DNA from: a virus
Strand: one strand, 5' to 3'
Virus record (IMG/VR): IMGVR_UViG_3300020180_000007
Span: 1-36,949 of that record
DNA: 36,949 bases
The translations under genes were made by a program, and so were the position numbers. Position 1 is the first letter of the stretch, and each line of letters opens with the position of its first letter. Positions 30,415 to 36,816 of the stretch are shown here, one piece after another. A model generated the notes under the pieces. That model saw only the letters and a program-made list of their open reading frames with translations. It did no database searches and was not told the DNA's origin.

Positions 30415-30813
30415 ATGCGACCATACGCCGAACACAGCACGGAAGCGAGCATGAATGGTGCTGTGCGTAGTGCTTTCGGGCGTTCACCCGACGCCGCGGC
30501 CGAGGCTCGATCAGCCGCATCCATGATCAGCGATCAGCCTCCACCGGAGCCGGCGGAGCATGCTGGCACCCCGACGACCCCTCCTCCCGCAGGGGGCGGC
30601 GGCGTCACAACGCCTCGCCCCCTCACCGTCTCCTTCCACCACCGCCGGCGAACGCGCAGCGCCGGCGGGGTTCCATCCCGCGCAGCAAGCGAGGCCACTC
30701 ATGCGGTTTCTGGCTTGGATCCTGCCCTTTTTCATCGGAGATCAGTTCCCCCCGGACTGACCCTTCTCACGCCGCGTCCGTGGAACACGGACGCGGCGCC
30801 CTATGCGGGGTAG
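30415..30813 (+). CDS. Doubtful ORF, 132 aa, disordered
   Basis: GAGG lies six bases before ATG 30415 and an operator-like dyad is just upstream, but the product is Pro/Ala/Arg-rich with no structure, and the frame runs through the hairpin and into the tRNA. The first 60 codons might be translated. It is listed because the stretch 30415-30700 has no better gene. Confidence 0.3.
   Translation: MRPYAEHSTEASMNGAVRSAFGRSPDAAAEARSAASMISDQPPPEPAEHAGTPTTPPPAGGGGVTTPRPLTVSFHHRRRTRSAGGVPSRAASEATHAVSGLDPALFHRRSVPPGLTLLTPRPWNTDAAPYAG
30701..30760 (+). CDS. Micro-ORF: 19-residue hydrophobic peptide
   Basis: ATG 30701 with GAGG six bases upstream. The peptide MRFLAWILPFFIGDQFPPD is a single short membrane-type helix. 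It lies just before the hairpin and tRNA-Trp. It could be a small toxin-like or regulatory peptide; evidence is only the ribosome site and composition. Confidence 0.35.
   Translation: MRFLAWILPFFIGDQFPPD
30771..30797 (+). terminator. Perfect 12-bp hairpin before the tRNA
   Basis: GCCGCGTCCGTG (30771-30782) pairs with CACGGACGCGGC (30786-30797) over a GAA loop. No T-run follows. It may insulate the tRNA from upstream transcription or act in processing its 5' end, which begins seven bases later. Confidence 0.65.
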
Positions 30814-30875
30814 AGCAGCAGCAGCTCACCGGCCTCCAAGGCCGGAGGTCGCAGGTGCGAGTCCTGCCCCCGCGT
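30804..30875 (+). tRNA. tRNA-Trp (anticodon CCA)
   Basis: 72 bases fold into a cloverleaf. The acceptor TGCGGGG pairs with CCCCGCG (30868-30874), the first pair being T-G. D stem GAGC/GCTC, anticodon stem CCGGC/GCCGG with loop CTCCAAG (anticodon 30836-30838), variable loop AGGTC, T stem GCAGG/CCTGC. The CACCGG.CTCCAA core matches bacterial tRNA-Trp. Oddities: the D loop AGCAGCA lacks the GG pair, the T loop is TGCGAGT instead of TTCGAnT, and CCA is not encoded. These weaken the D loop-T loop contact, so it may be degenerating or need special partners. CCA reads UGG only, so it is not a UGA-recoding tRNA. Confidence 0.8.
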
Positions 30876-30880
30876 TTCAT

Positions 30881-30912
30881 GTCGTCGGCGCTTCGGCGGG
30901 GGCGCCGACGAC
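30881..30912 (+). terminator. Hairpin after the tRNA
   Basis: GTCGTCGGCGC (30881-30891) pairs with GCGCCGACGAC (30902-30912) over a ten-base loop, six bases after the tRNA. It lacks a T-run. It may end the tRNA transcript or mark its 3' processing. Confidence 0.6.
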
Positions 30913-30942
30913 CTCGACCCCCCTCCCCGCAAAAAGGAACAC

Positions 30943-31386
30943 ATGGCATACTCAACCTCAGTCGTCCGGAGTCGCCCTGATTCCGCAGGAGGGCACGTGA
31001 TGGACACCCACTCCACACCGACGCGACTCCGGTCGCTCCCGCGCCCCATCGCCATGATGGATCGTCGACTCACTGACCGGTGCATCGCGGCGATCATCGC
31101 GGCACTGATCGTGATCAGCCTCGTGTCGATCCCCTTTGGCCTCGGGATCGTCGAGATCTCGGGGCTCGCCGGCACGGTCGCCGGGCTCTGCGCCTGCGTC
31201 GTGTCGCTGGTCCTGGCGGCAATCGGCGCCGTGTCTGCGCTGATCGCTGAGGAGGGCCGTCGCGACGGCGTGGTCGCTCAGCCGTCCGGGTGGACCCATT
31301 TCAGCGAGCCGCTGTTCCGCGGGCTCGATGATCCGCATGAATCCCGCAGTGGCCCCGTGAAGCCGGAAGGCGGGTACGAGCTGTGA
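30943..31386 (+). CDS. Two-span membrane protein, 147 aa (or 128 aa)
   Basis: Two starts each have a good ribosome site: ATG 30943 after AAGGA, and ATG 31000 after GGAGG. Two hydrophobic segments lie at about 48-71 and 75-101 (IAAIIAALIVISLVSIPFGLG and LAGTVAGLCACVVSLVLAAIGAV), and the C-terminus is polar. Unrecognised. It begins an operon joined by overlaps through 32142. The double start may give two forms, as in some holin genes, but this is not evidence of lysis function. Confidence 0.65.
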   Translation: MAYSTSVVRSRPDSAGGHVMDTHSTPTRLRSLPRPIAMMDRRLTDRCIAAIIAALIVISLVSIPFGLGIVEISGLAGTVAGLCACVVSLVLAAIGAVSALIAEEGRRDGVVAQPSGWTHFSEPLFRGLDDPHESRSGPVKPEGGYEL

Positions 31387-31619
31387 GCGCACAGACCTGG
31401 GGGGTATGGGTGCAGACGGACTACTCGCCGGATGGCCACTGGCTCACCAGCGGCGTCGTGGCCTGCGACTCGGCGGCGGTGTTCCGCGTCCAGGAGGACG
31501 CTCAGCTCGCCATCGATGAGTTCGTGCGGCAGAGTGGGTGGGCTGTTCCGGGGCTCGCCTGCGAGCCGCGGCCATTCACCTGGGACGCTCAGCCGCGTCC
31601 AGAGGACATCCGCCGATGA
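31383..31619 (+). CDS. Hypothetical protein, 78 aa
   Basis: GTG 31383 overlaps the previous stop (GTGA). A small mixed alpha-beta protein (TWGVWVQTDYSPDGHWL, AAVFRVQEDAQLAIDEFV). It is unrecognised and is coupled by ATGA to the next gene. Confidence 0.6.
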   Translation: MSAQTWGVWVQTDYSPDGHWLTSGVVACDSAAVFRVQEDAQLAIDEFVRQSGWAVPGLACEPRPFTWDAQPRPEDIRR

Positions 31620-31855
31620 CACTCGACACCCAGTCCACCACTGATCGGACGCCCCACGAGCGGGCGGTCGACCTCATCCACGCGCTCTACCAGAGCGGCC
31701 GCCTGCACGGCATGAAGGTCTGCGATGTGCAAGGTCAGTTGCAGCGCAAGTGCGGCCTCAAGATGACCGAGCCGATGGTGATCGGGCTCATCTTCGACGC
31801 CGGCACGAAGCTGGCACTCGTGCGGCGCGCGGAAGCCATGCGGTGCAATTCATGA
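31616..31855 (+). CDS. Hypothetical protein, 79 aa
   Basis: ATG 31616 overlaps the previous stop. Helical sequence (ERAVDLIHALYQSGRLHGMKVCDVQ, then MTEPMVIGLIFDAGTKLALVRRAEA), which could be a small DNA-binding or adaptor fold. No motif recognised. It is coupled to the next gene. Confidence 0.6.
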   Translation: MTLDTQSTTDRTPHERAVDLIHALYQSGRLHGMKVCDVQGQLQRKCGLKMTEPMVIGLIFDAGTKLALVRRAEAMRCNS

Positions 31856-32142
31856 CTGATAGGACGATTCTGACATCCGAGTTGCGTACAGCGCGAAAGA
31901 ACTACGAGTGCGATGCGACTGCGTTGTTTCACGACTACCTATGCAATTCCGGCATGGGGCGGAACGACCTGACGCCGGATCACCAATTACTGCTGGACGC
32001 GGCCGAGGCGGACAAGGGCAGCATCTTGCCCGGGCAAATGTACTACTACCAGTGCGGGGTGGACGACGGCCGCATGTACACATGGAGATCGAGGCCGGGC
32101 ATGCAGAGTGTGTGCCAAGCGCATGAACTGTTTGAGAAATGA
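31852..32142 (+). CDS. Hypothetical protein, 96 aa, related to small metal-binding phage proteins
   Basis: ATG 31852 overlaps the previous stop. It starts ELRTARKNYECDATALF and ends GSILPGQMYYYQCGVDDGRMYTWRS followed by SVCQAHEL. This order (AR-k-xx-C-D near the start, G-xx-Y in the middle, C.xxH near the end) recalls a widespread family of small phage proteins with four metal ligands, although here one cysteine pair is incomplete. Base composition looks lower in GC than neighbours up to about 33100, hinting at separate acquisition. Confidence 0.6.
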   Translation: MTDRTILTSELRTARKNYECDATALFHDYLCNSGMGRNDLTPDHQLLLDAAEADKGSILPGQMYYYQCGVDDGRMYTWRSRPGMQSVCQAHELFEK

Positions 32143-32160
32143 CACGGAAGGACGGACAAC

Positions 32161-32385
32161 ATGGACATGAAAGCCTTTGCTGAGTGGTTGCACGAGATGC
32201 AGTGGCTGACCGGCGGATGCGTGCTGAAGATGAGCTCCGAGGGCGGCGGCATAGCGCTGGAGCTGACGTGGGCGCATGGCCAGGCGATGAGCTACAGCCA
32301 CACCGATTGCGTGGAAGTCGAGTTGCGACAGATGCGCGCAGATGTGCACAAGCAAGTGGTGCGGCAGATGCTCAACCCTGCTTGA
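32161..32385 (+). CDS. Hypothetical protein, 74 aa
   Basis: GGAAGGA precedes ATG 32161. Helix-strand-strand-helix layout (AFAEWLHEMQWLTGGCVLKMS, GIALELTWAHGQAMSYSHTDC). Unrecognised. It belongs to the same short, lower-GC block as its neighbours. Confidence 0.6.
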   Translation: MDMKAFAEWLHEMQWLTGGCVLKMSSEGGGIALELTWAHGQAMSYSHTDCVEVELRQMRADVHKQVVRQMLNPA

Positions 32386-32439
32386 GCCAGTTAGGACGTT
32401 TGAGCTCGAAGGGACGCCGGCACAACAAAAGGAACGACC

Positions 32440-33102
32440 TTGAACCAAGAACAGATTGCCCGAGTGGCCTACGAAGTGAACAGGGCCTATTCCCAAGCGC
32501 TTGGCGACGCAAGCCAGCAGACATGGGAAGACGCGCCGCAGTGGCAGCGTGATTCGGCCATGCGGGGCGTGAAGCTGCACACCGAGAACCCCAACGCCAG
32601 CGCTTCGGCCATCTATGAAATCTTGGTGGCGCAGAAGGTTGCGGATGGGTGGGTCTACGGTCCCAAAAAGAAGATCGACCTCAAGCAGCACCCTTGCATG
32701 GTGCCGTTCGATGATTTGCCCGAGGCGTGGCGGGCCAAGGACTACATCTTCCGAGGCGTCGTTCACGCGCTGGCACATTCGCCCGCCACGGCGGCCACTG
32801 ACGCCGAACTCATTGCCGCTCGCAAGCGATGCGACATCGCCATGATTACGACCACACACCCCCGGATGCTGACCCTCCGTGAAGTCGCAGCCGCGCTCGG
32901 GCTTCGAAACGAGAAATCCGTGAAGGCGCTTGTGAACGAAGGCCACCTGCGCGGCATCAATATCGGCGCAACGCCGGGACGCGCAACCTGGAGAGTCGAG
33001 TCTGACGAGCTGGAGCGATTCATCCTGTGCCGCAGCACTCAAGAGATCGCACGCCGACCCCGGCGCCGCTCACCTTCCCGAGGTGTCACGCAATTCGTTT
33101 GA
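32440..33102 (+). CDS. RyR domain - excisionase-type HTH fusion protein
   Basis: TTG 32440 with AAAGGA seven bases upstream; 220 residues. Residues 3-112 match the RyR (ryanodine receptor) domain: QIARVAYEVNRAYSQALGD, PQWQRDSAMRGVKLH, QKVADGWVYGPKKK, HPCMVPFDDLPEAWRAKD, FRGVVHAL. Residues 143-196 form a MerR/HTH_17-type module (TLREVAAALGLRNEKSVKALVNEGHL...WRVESDELERFI) as in excisionases. RyR domains in phages and bacteria bind nucleotide-like ligands or have unknown roles; here the partner domain suggests a DNA-binding regulator with a sensing module. It lies upstream of the operator and integration operon. Confidence 0.85.
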   Translation: MNQEQIARVAYEVNRAYSQALGDASQQTWEDAPQWQRDSAMRGVKLHTENPNASASAIYEILVAQKVADGWVYGPKKKIDLKQHPCMVPFDDLPEAWRAKDYIFRGVVHALAHSPATAATDAELIAARKRCDIAMITTTHPRMLTLREVAAALGLRNEKSVKALVNEGHLRGINIGATPGRATWRVESDELERFILCRSTQEIARRPRRRSPSRGVTQFV

Positions 33103-33204
33103 GCCACCAATGAAAAACGCCCGCTGCAGCCCGCCACGAACTGGACAGCGTGAGACTCCGCGTGCGGATAAAGACTCATTTCAGGCGGAGCTTCCCCACG
33201 AGGC

Positions 33205-33229
33205 AACTATCCGGAAATTCCGGATAGTT
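33205..33229. promoter_or_regulatory. Perfect 25-bp operator-like dyad before the integration operon
   Basis: Arms AACTATCCGGAA (33205-33216) and TTCCGGATAGTT (33218-33229) pair perfectly around one base. A smaller dyad CAACC-4-GGTTG follows at 33242-33255. It lies in the only long gap (33103-33276) between the RyR gene and the integration operon, so it is the likely control site for the coiled-coil, excisionase and integrase genes. The RyR-HTH protein or an RHH protein could bind it. Confidence 0.65.
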
Positions 33230-33276
33230 CAATCCGAATTGCAACCCTCCGGTTGATCGCCACTGGAGATGCAAGC

Positions 33277-33303
33277 ATGACCAAACCATCAGAAAACGCA
33301 TGA
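33277..33303 (+). CDS. Leader micro-ORF MTKPSENA
   Basis: ATG 33277 has GGAG eight bases upstream, while the next gene has none. Its stop overlaps ATG 33300 (ATGA). Translation of this eight-residue leader would couple the integration operon to its own ribosome site. Confidence 0.45.
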   Translation: MTKPSENA

Positions 33304-33581
33304 CCACACCACAAGCACAAATGAAGCAGCGCCGGCGGCCGTCGTGGAGTCGGGATCAACTGCTCGCCACCGCGATGCGGAAGTTGACGGCCTTGCGACA
33401 GGCGTGCTACGGAGCGGGCGATCAGGCTCGGGCCGCTGAATCGCACCTGATTCGTGCCAGGGAATGCATGGAGACCGTGAATCACGAGATCAATCGCATC
33501 GAGTCGTTCGGGGTTCGCCCCCAGCTCAACCCACCGCAGTTTCCATTCTCGGGGTGGCGCACCAAAAGGATCAATCAATGA
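33300..33581 (+). CDS. Helical protein, 93 aa (paralogue family, member 1)
   Basis: ATG 33300, coupled to the leader ORF. Mostly helical (SRDQLLATAMRKLTALRQACYG, ARAAESHLIRARECMETVNHEI). Its 3' end (PQFPFSGWRTKRINQ) resembles the end of the next gene (PQVPFSGLNTKGVDQ) in DNA and protein. The rest is different. Unrecognised. Confidence 0.6.
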   Translation: MTTPQAQMKQRRRPSWSRDQLLATAMRKLTALRQACYGAGDQARAAESHLIRARECMETVNHEINRIESFGVRPQLNPPQFPFSGWRTKRINQ

Positions 33582-33871
33582 CGACACCATTTCAGGAGTC
33601 GATCGACCGCATCGCCAACCGCGGCGGCGCGGTCGATTCTCGGGACCTGCTCCAATTCACCGAGGCGCTGCGAGACGAGCTGAGCGGCGTTGTGACCAGG
33701 ATCCGACAGCTGGAGATCGATCTGCGGCGAGACCTCGGGTGTAAAGGGGATCGGAGCATGGATCTGGAGTTGCTGGACGAGGTGCTCGATCGTGAGATCC
33801 GTGCCGCGAAGGCGGCAGTCACACCGCAGGTTCCGTTCTCGGGGTTGAACACCAAGGGAGTCGACCAATGA
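33578..33871 (+). CDS. Coiled-coil protein, 97 aa (paralogue family, member 2)
   Basis: ATG 33578 overlaps the previous stop, with AAAGGA upstream. The sequence IANRGGAVDSRDLLQFTEALRDEL then RIRQLEIDLRRDL...RSMDLE...EREIRAAKAAVTP is nearly the same as that of the following gene, so the two are tandem duplicates. A predicted coiled coil suggests dimers. Function unknown. Confidence 0.65.
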   Translation: MTTPFQESIDRIANRGGAVDSRDLLQFTEALRDELSGVVTRIRQLEIDLRRDLGCKGDRSMDLELLDEVLDREIRAAKAAVTPQVPFSGLNTKGVDQ

Positions 33872-34194
33872 CCCAGATCCTGGCTTCGATCGACCGTGCG
33901 GTATCGCGTCGCAACACTGAGGCGCTGCATTTCCTGTGTGTTGATCTCGTGCTGATCGCCAACCGCGGCGGCGTGGTCGACGCTCGGGACCTGGTCCAGC
34001 TCGCCGAGGCGATGCGGGAGGAGATGCTCGTTGTGGATGCGAGGATCCGACAGGTGGAGAGCGATCTGCGGCGAGACCTCAAGTGTGCACAGGATCGGAG
34101 CATGGATCTGGAGTGGCGGGTCGAGGTGCTCGAGCGTGAGATCCGTGCCGCGAAGGCGGCAGTCACACCGACAGTCCAGGAGGAGCAGCGCTGA
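33868..34194 (+). CDS. Coiled-coil protein, 108 aa (paralogue family, member 3)
   Basis: ATG 33868 overlaps the previous stop, with AGGGA upstream. Paralogue of the preceding gene (IANRGGVVDARDLVQLAEAM, RIRQVESDLRRDL, RSMDLEWRVEVLEREIRAAKAA). The N-terminal 25 residues differ. It is followed directly by the excisionase-like gene. A role in integration complexes is possible from position only. Confidence 0.65.
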   Translation: MTQILASIDRAVSRRNTEALHFLCVDLVLIANRGGVVDARDLVQLAEAMREEMLVVDARIRQVESDLRRDLKCAQDRSMDLEWRVEVLEREIRAAKAAVTPTVQEEQR

Positions 34195-34493
34195 TGTCGT
34201 CGAGATCATCCACCATCCAGATCCCGCCCTCCGATTCTCTCCCACTGGAGCTGGCGGTGGAGGACCGCGACCTTCTCATGTGGGACGCGGAGCGGCTGGC
34301 CAGGCACATGCTGGTCAGCGTGACGAAGCTCGCAGAGATGCGACGTGCCGGGCTGATCATCGATCCCGCCATCGAGGTCGGCCGGATCCTCCGGTGGAGC
34401 CGAGCGGAGCTCGAGGCCTGGGCCCTCGCTGGTAGTCCTCCTGCCGACGATTGGCGCCGCATGCGAGCCACCACCGGGAGGACCCGCAAGTGA
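34194..34493 (+). CDS. Excisionase-like (AlpA/HTH_17) recombination directionality factor
   Basis: 99 residues; its start overlaps the previous stop (TGATG). DRDLLMWDAERLARHMLVSVTKLAEMRRAGLI followed by VGRILRWSRAELEAWALAG is the excisionase-type winged helix. Such small proteins bend attP and turn an integrase toward excision. It lies immediately upstream of the integrase and overlaps it (GTGA), so the two are made together. Confidence 0.8.
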   Translation: MSSRSSTIQIPPSDSLPLELAVEDRDLLMWDAERLARHMLVSVTKLAEMRRAGLIIDPAIEVGRILRWSRAELEAWALAGSPPADDWRRMRATTGRTRK

Positions 34494-36298
34494 GCGCGAA
34501 GCGTCGCACCAGAGACGGCAAGGCCTACCGCCTCAGCGGGCGTGAGGACGGCCCCTGGTACGCCGACGCCTACGACCAGCTTCGGCGGCGCTGGATGCGG
34601 CGCTCAACTCGGGTGACCCATCAGCGACCGGCCAATCGGATTGCGTCGCGGTGGCTGGAGGAGGGCGAGGCGATGGCGGCTGGTGCGTCGTCGCAGCCGG
34701 CGGGATCCCGGGTCGACGTCGGAGTCGCCGAAAACGGCACACCGCTGTCACCGATTCTCGCCGCGCTCGCCAAGTTCATCGACGCGAAGCGCCGCTCGGA
34801 GTCAGCCCCATCACCACGGCACCTCCAGGAGACGCGGCGCCGCCTCGAGCGGGTGATCCTCGCTGTCAAGTGGGAGCATGTCGCGGACATCGAGAGGGAG
34901 AAGCTCCTCGAGGGGATCGAGCAGGTGGCCACGGAGTCGGAAGCCACCTTCTCCGCCCGCACAAAGAACGCCTACCGGGCGGCATGGCGCTCTTTCACGT
35001 CGTGGCTCGTGGACACCGACCGTGCCCCGCTCGACCCGCTGCGCCGCCTGGCGAAGTGGCGGGTGGACGGCACCGAGACCTTCCGGCGCCTGGCCTACAC
35101 CCGGGCCGACGTCGCGAAGCTGATTGCCCACACGACCCGCAGCGCTCCGGCGTTCGATCTGCCTGGATCGGATCGGGCGATGCTCTATCTCGTCGCCCTG
35201 GCCACCGGCTTCAGGGTGAGCGAGCTGGCGAGCCTCACCCCCTCCTCCTTTGATCTCGCCGCGCAGACGCCCACGGTCACACTGCGCGGACGGAACGCCA
35301 AGAACAATCGCGACGTCGAGCAGCCGCTTGTGCCTCGAGGACTGCCGGAGATGCGTGTGGTGGTCGAGCGGCTCAGGGTGTGGCTGCGTGACCGCGACAG
35401 GCACACTCCATGCTGGCGGATGGCTGACTGGGCGTACGCGGCGACGATGCTGCGGCTGGACCTGGCTGCGGCCGGGGTCGATCTGCCCCGTGGCGTGTAC
35501 GACCGTGCTGACTTCCATTCGTTGCGTGGCACGCTCGGCACATGGCTGGCCCGTGCCGGCGTCTCGACGCAGTTCGCCCAGCGGATTCTGCGTCACAGCG
35601 ACCCAGCGTTGACGGCCAAGTACTACACCAGGCTCGGCGCCGAGGAGATGGCTTCCGGCCTCGACCAGATTGTCCAGACCCCATTGCTTGAGGAGCAGTC
35701 ACTGATGACCGAGGAGCCGACGATGGCAGCGCGTGGCGAGGAGTGTCGAGGCGATCAGCCAGCACCAGAATCAGCGCATGAGGACGGATCAGTCAGTAGT
35801 GAGCGCTGCGCAATTAGTGCGCAGCCTGACAACGCCCGACGAGTCCCGATACGCCCCGATACGACGAGTGAGGGTTTCGATAGGGGTGCGGCCCCGGGGT
35901 CTGATGATGGTGCACGCGGTTCGCTCGCGAGTCCCGACGAGTCCCGACAAGTCCCGATGAGTCCCGATACGACGAATGCCCCGTCAAGGACTCGAACCTT
36001 GAACCCGCTGATTAAGAGTGCGCGACCTACTGATTCTAACTCAGTGGCCCAGCAGGTCCTTGCGCATGATGATGGCGCCAGCGCTGCGCACATTGTGCGC
36101 AGCGCTGCAACGGACGCGGAAGATCGCCGCGAACCCCCCTTCCTACCCGACGATGAGGTCGATCTCGCTGAGGCCCTGGGGCTGGCGGAGGCTGAACTCG
36201 GGCGACTCATCGAGACCGACCTCGACGCCGTCACCCGCTCCCCCGCCGGAGTGCGGCAGGCAGCCGTCACCCGCTCCGCACGGGGAGGTGAGGCATGA
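34490..36298 (+). CDS. int: Tyrosine integrase with attP in its 3' coding region
   Basis: GTG 34490 with GGGAGGA at 34476-34482, overlapping the excisionase stop; 602 residues. A SAM-like core-binding domain (about 85-190) is followed by the catalytic domain with R242 (TGFRVSEL), H343-x-x-R346 (HSLR), H369 (LRHSDPA) and catalytic Y378 (KYYTRL). Residues 395-602 are an unusual disordered, acidic extension. Within it, residues about 496-510 (NAPSRTRTLNPLIKS) are the antisense translation of a tRNA-Lys 3' half, the attP core, and the preceding PDES/PDTT segments are encoded by 10-bp repeats. Integration would replace the last about 90 residues by host-encoded ones or a stop. Confidence 0.93.
   Translation: MSAKRRTRDGKAYRLSGREDGPWYADAYDQLRRRWMRRSTRVTHQRPANRIASRWLEEGEAMAAGASSQPAGSRVDVGVAENGTPLSPILAALAKFIDAKRRSESAPSPRHLQETRRRLERVILAVKWEHVADIEREKLLEGIEQVATESEATFSARTKNAYRAAWRSFTSWLVDTDRAPLDPLRRLAKWRVDGTETFRRLAYTRADVAKLIAHTTRSAPAFDLPGSDRAMLYLVALATGFRVSELASLTPSSFDLAAQTPTVTLRGRNAKNNRDVEQPLVPRGLPEMRVVVERLRVWLRDRDRHTPCWRMADWAYAATMLRLDLAAAGVDLPRGVYDRADFHSLRGTLGTWLARAGVSTQFAQRILRHSDPALTAKYYTRLGAEEMASGLDQIVQTPLLEEQSLMTEEPTMAARGEECRGDQPAPESAHEDGSVSSERCAISAQPDNARRVPIRPDTTSEGFDRGAAPGSDDGARGSLASPDESRQVPMSPDTTNAPSRTRTLNPLIKSARPTDSNSVAQQVLAHDDGASAAHIVRSAATDAEDRREPPFLPDDEVDLAEALGLAEAELGRLIETDLDAVTRSPAGVRQAAVTRSARGGEA
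35805..36107. other. attP: attP region: dyads and arm-type repeats around the core
   Basis: Two dyads of the form GCTGCGCA-5-TGCGCAGC flank the core: 35805-35825 (8-bp arms) and 36079-36107 (12-bp arms). Between the left dyad and the core are direct 10-bp repeats: about three at 35833-35862 and four in perfect tandem at 35931-35970 (GTCCCGAYRA/GTCCCGATAC). The 10-bp period places them on one face of the helix, as expected for integrase arm sites. A further hairpin ACTGA-7-TCAGT lies at 36029-36045. Confidence 0.75.
35977..36019 (-). other. attP core: 3' half of a tRNA-Lys(CUU) gene
   Basis: Read on the minus strand, 43 bases match tRNA-Lys from position 31 to 73: A, loop CTCTTAA (anticodon CTT), TCAGC, GGGTT, T arm CAAGG-TTCGAGT-CCTTG, acceptor strand ACGGGGC and discriminator A. 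No 5' half follows upstream (the sequence changes to CGCGC), so it is not a tRNA gene. Phages that integrate at tRNA genes carry just such a 3' end to restore the host gene. Confidence 0.85.
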
Positions 36299-36816
36299 AG
36301 AGCACCGCCACGCAGTCTGTCGCGGTGGCCCACGCAGCGGCGAACCCACTCGACGTCGAGACCAACGCCCACGATGCCTCGCCCGGGCCGAAGCCGTCGG
36401 CGAAGTCGGCAGCGCGGCCAGGCAAGCCCCACCGCATCTGCGGCATGTGCCGATGCTTCGAGTGGGGCCGGTCGAGGACCAGATGCCCGCATTGCGGCGC
36501 CATCTGGGGAGTCGGACTCGAGCCACACATCGCGAGCGAGGCGATGGTGGAAGTGATCCGGTCCGGCGTGCTCTGGCGATTCCGCATGGTCGCCGACGGC
36601 ACCATCGGCGTGATGATCGCCGAGTCGACGGGCCGGATGTCCATCGTCTTTCCGACGAGGCATTCAGGGGGCCGCCGATCTGAGGCTTTGGGGTGGACGC
36701 AGCCGAGGTGGTTTTATTCCTCCTGCGAGCTGGCGTCCGGCACGCAGGAGCGATTCCAGCTCCTGCAGGACATCGTCGAGATCGGGCCGCCCGCCGAGAT
36801 CGGTGGTGCAGGATGA
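36295..36816 (+). CDS. Zinc-ribbon protein, copy A, 173 aa
   Basis: ATG 36295 overlaps the integrase stop. An Ala/Pro-rich N-terminus is followed by CGMCRCFEWGRSRTRCPHCG, a four-cysteine ribbon, then about 110 residues of unknown fold. It is a tandem duplicate of the gene that follows (36813 to 412): the ribbon and C-terminus are nearly identical in DNA, but residues about 97-145 differ. It lies after the integrase, and would be near one prophage end. Confidence 0.8.
   Translation: MKSTATQSVAVAHAAANPLDVETNAHDASPGPKPSAKSAARPGKPHRICGMCRCFEWGRSRTRCPHCGAIWGVGLEPHIASEAMVEVIRSGVLWRFRMVADGTIGVMIAESTGRMSIVFPTRHSGGRRSEALGWTQPRWFYSSCELASGTQERFQLLQDIVEIGPPAEIGGAG

Noticed and set aside
30511-30735. Minus-strand ORF opposite the tRNA upstream region
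   Set aside because: Arg/Cys-rich shadow without a ribosome site or coding character.
30804-30875. UGA-recoding tRNA-Trp
   Set aside because: The anticodon is CCA, which reads UGG only, and genes in the window end normally at TGA.
35977-36019. A complete tRNA-Lys gene
   Set aside because: Only positions 31-73 are present; the 5' half and its pairing partners are missing, which fits an attP core instead.
36027-36047. A tRNA anticodon-arm-like hairpin next to the attP core (5-bp stem, 7-base loop; reads as TAG on the minus strand, CTA on the plus strand)
   Set aside because: No acceptor, D or T arm can be paired with it on either strand, so it is not a tRNA or suppressor tRNA; it may be part of attP or chance.
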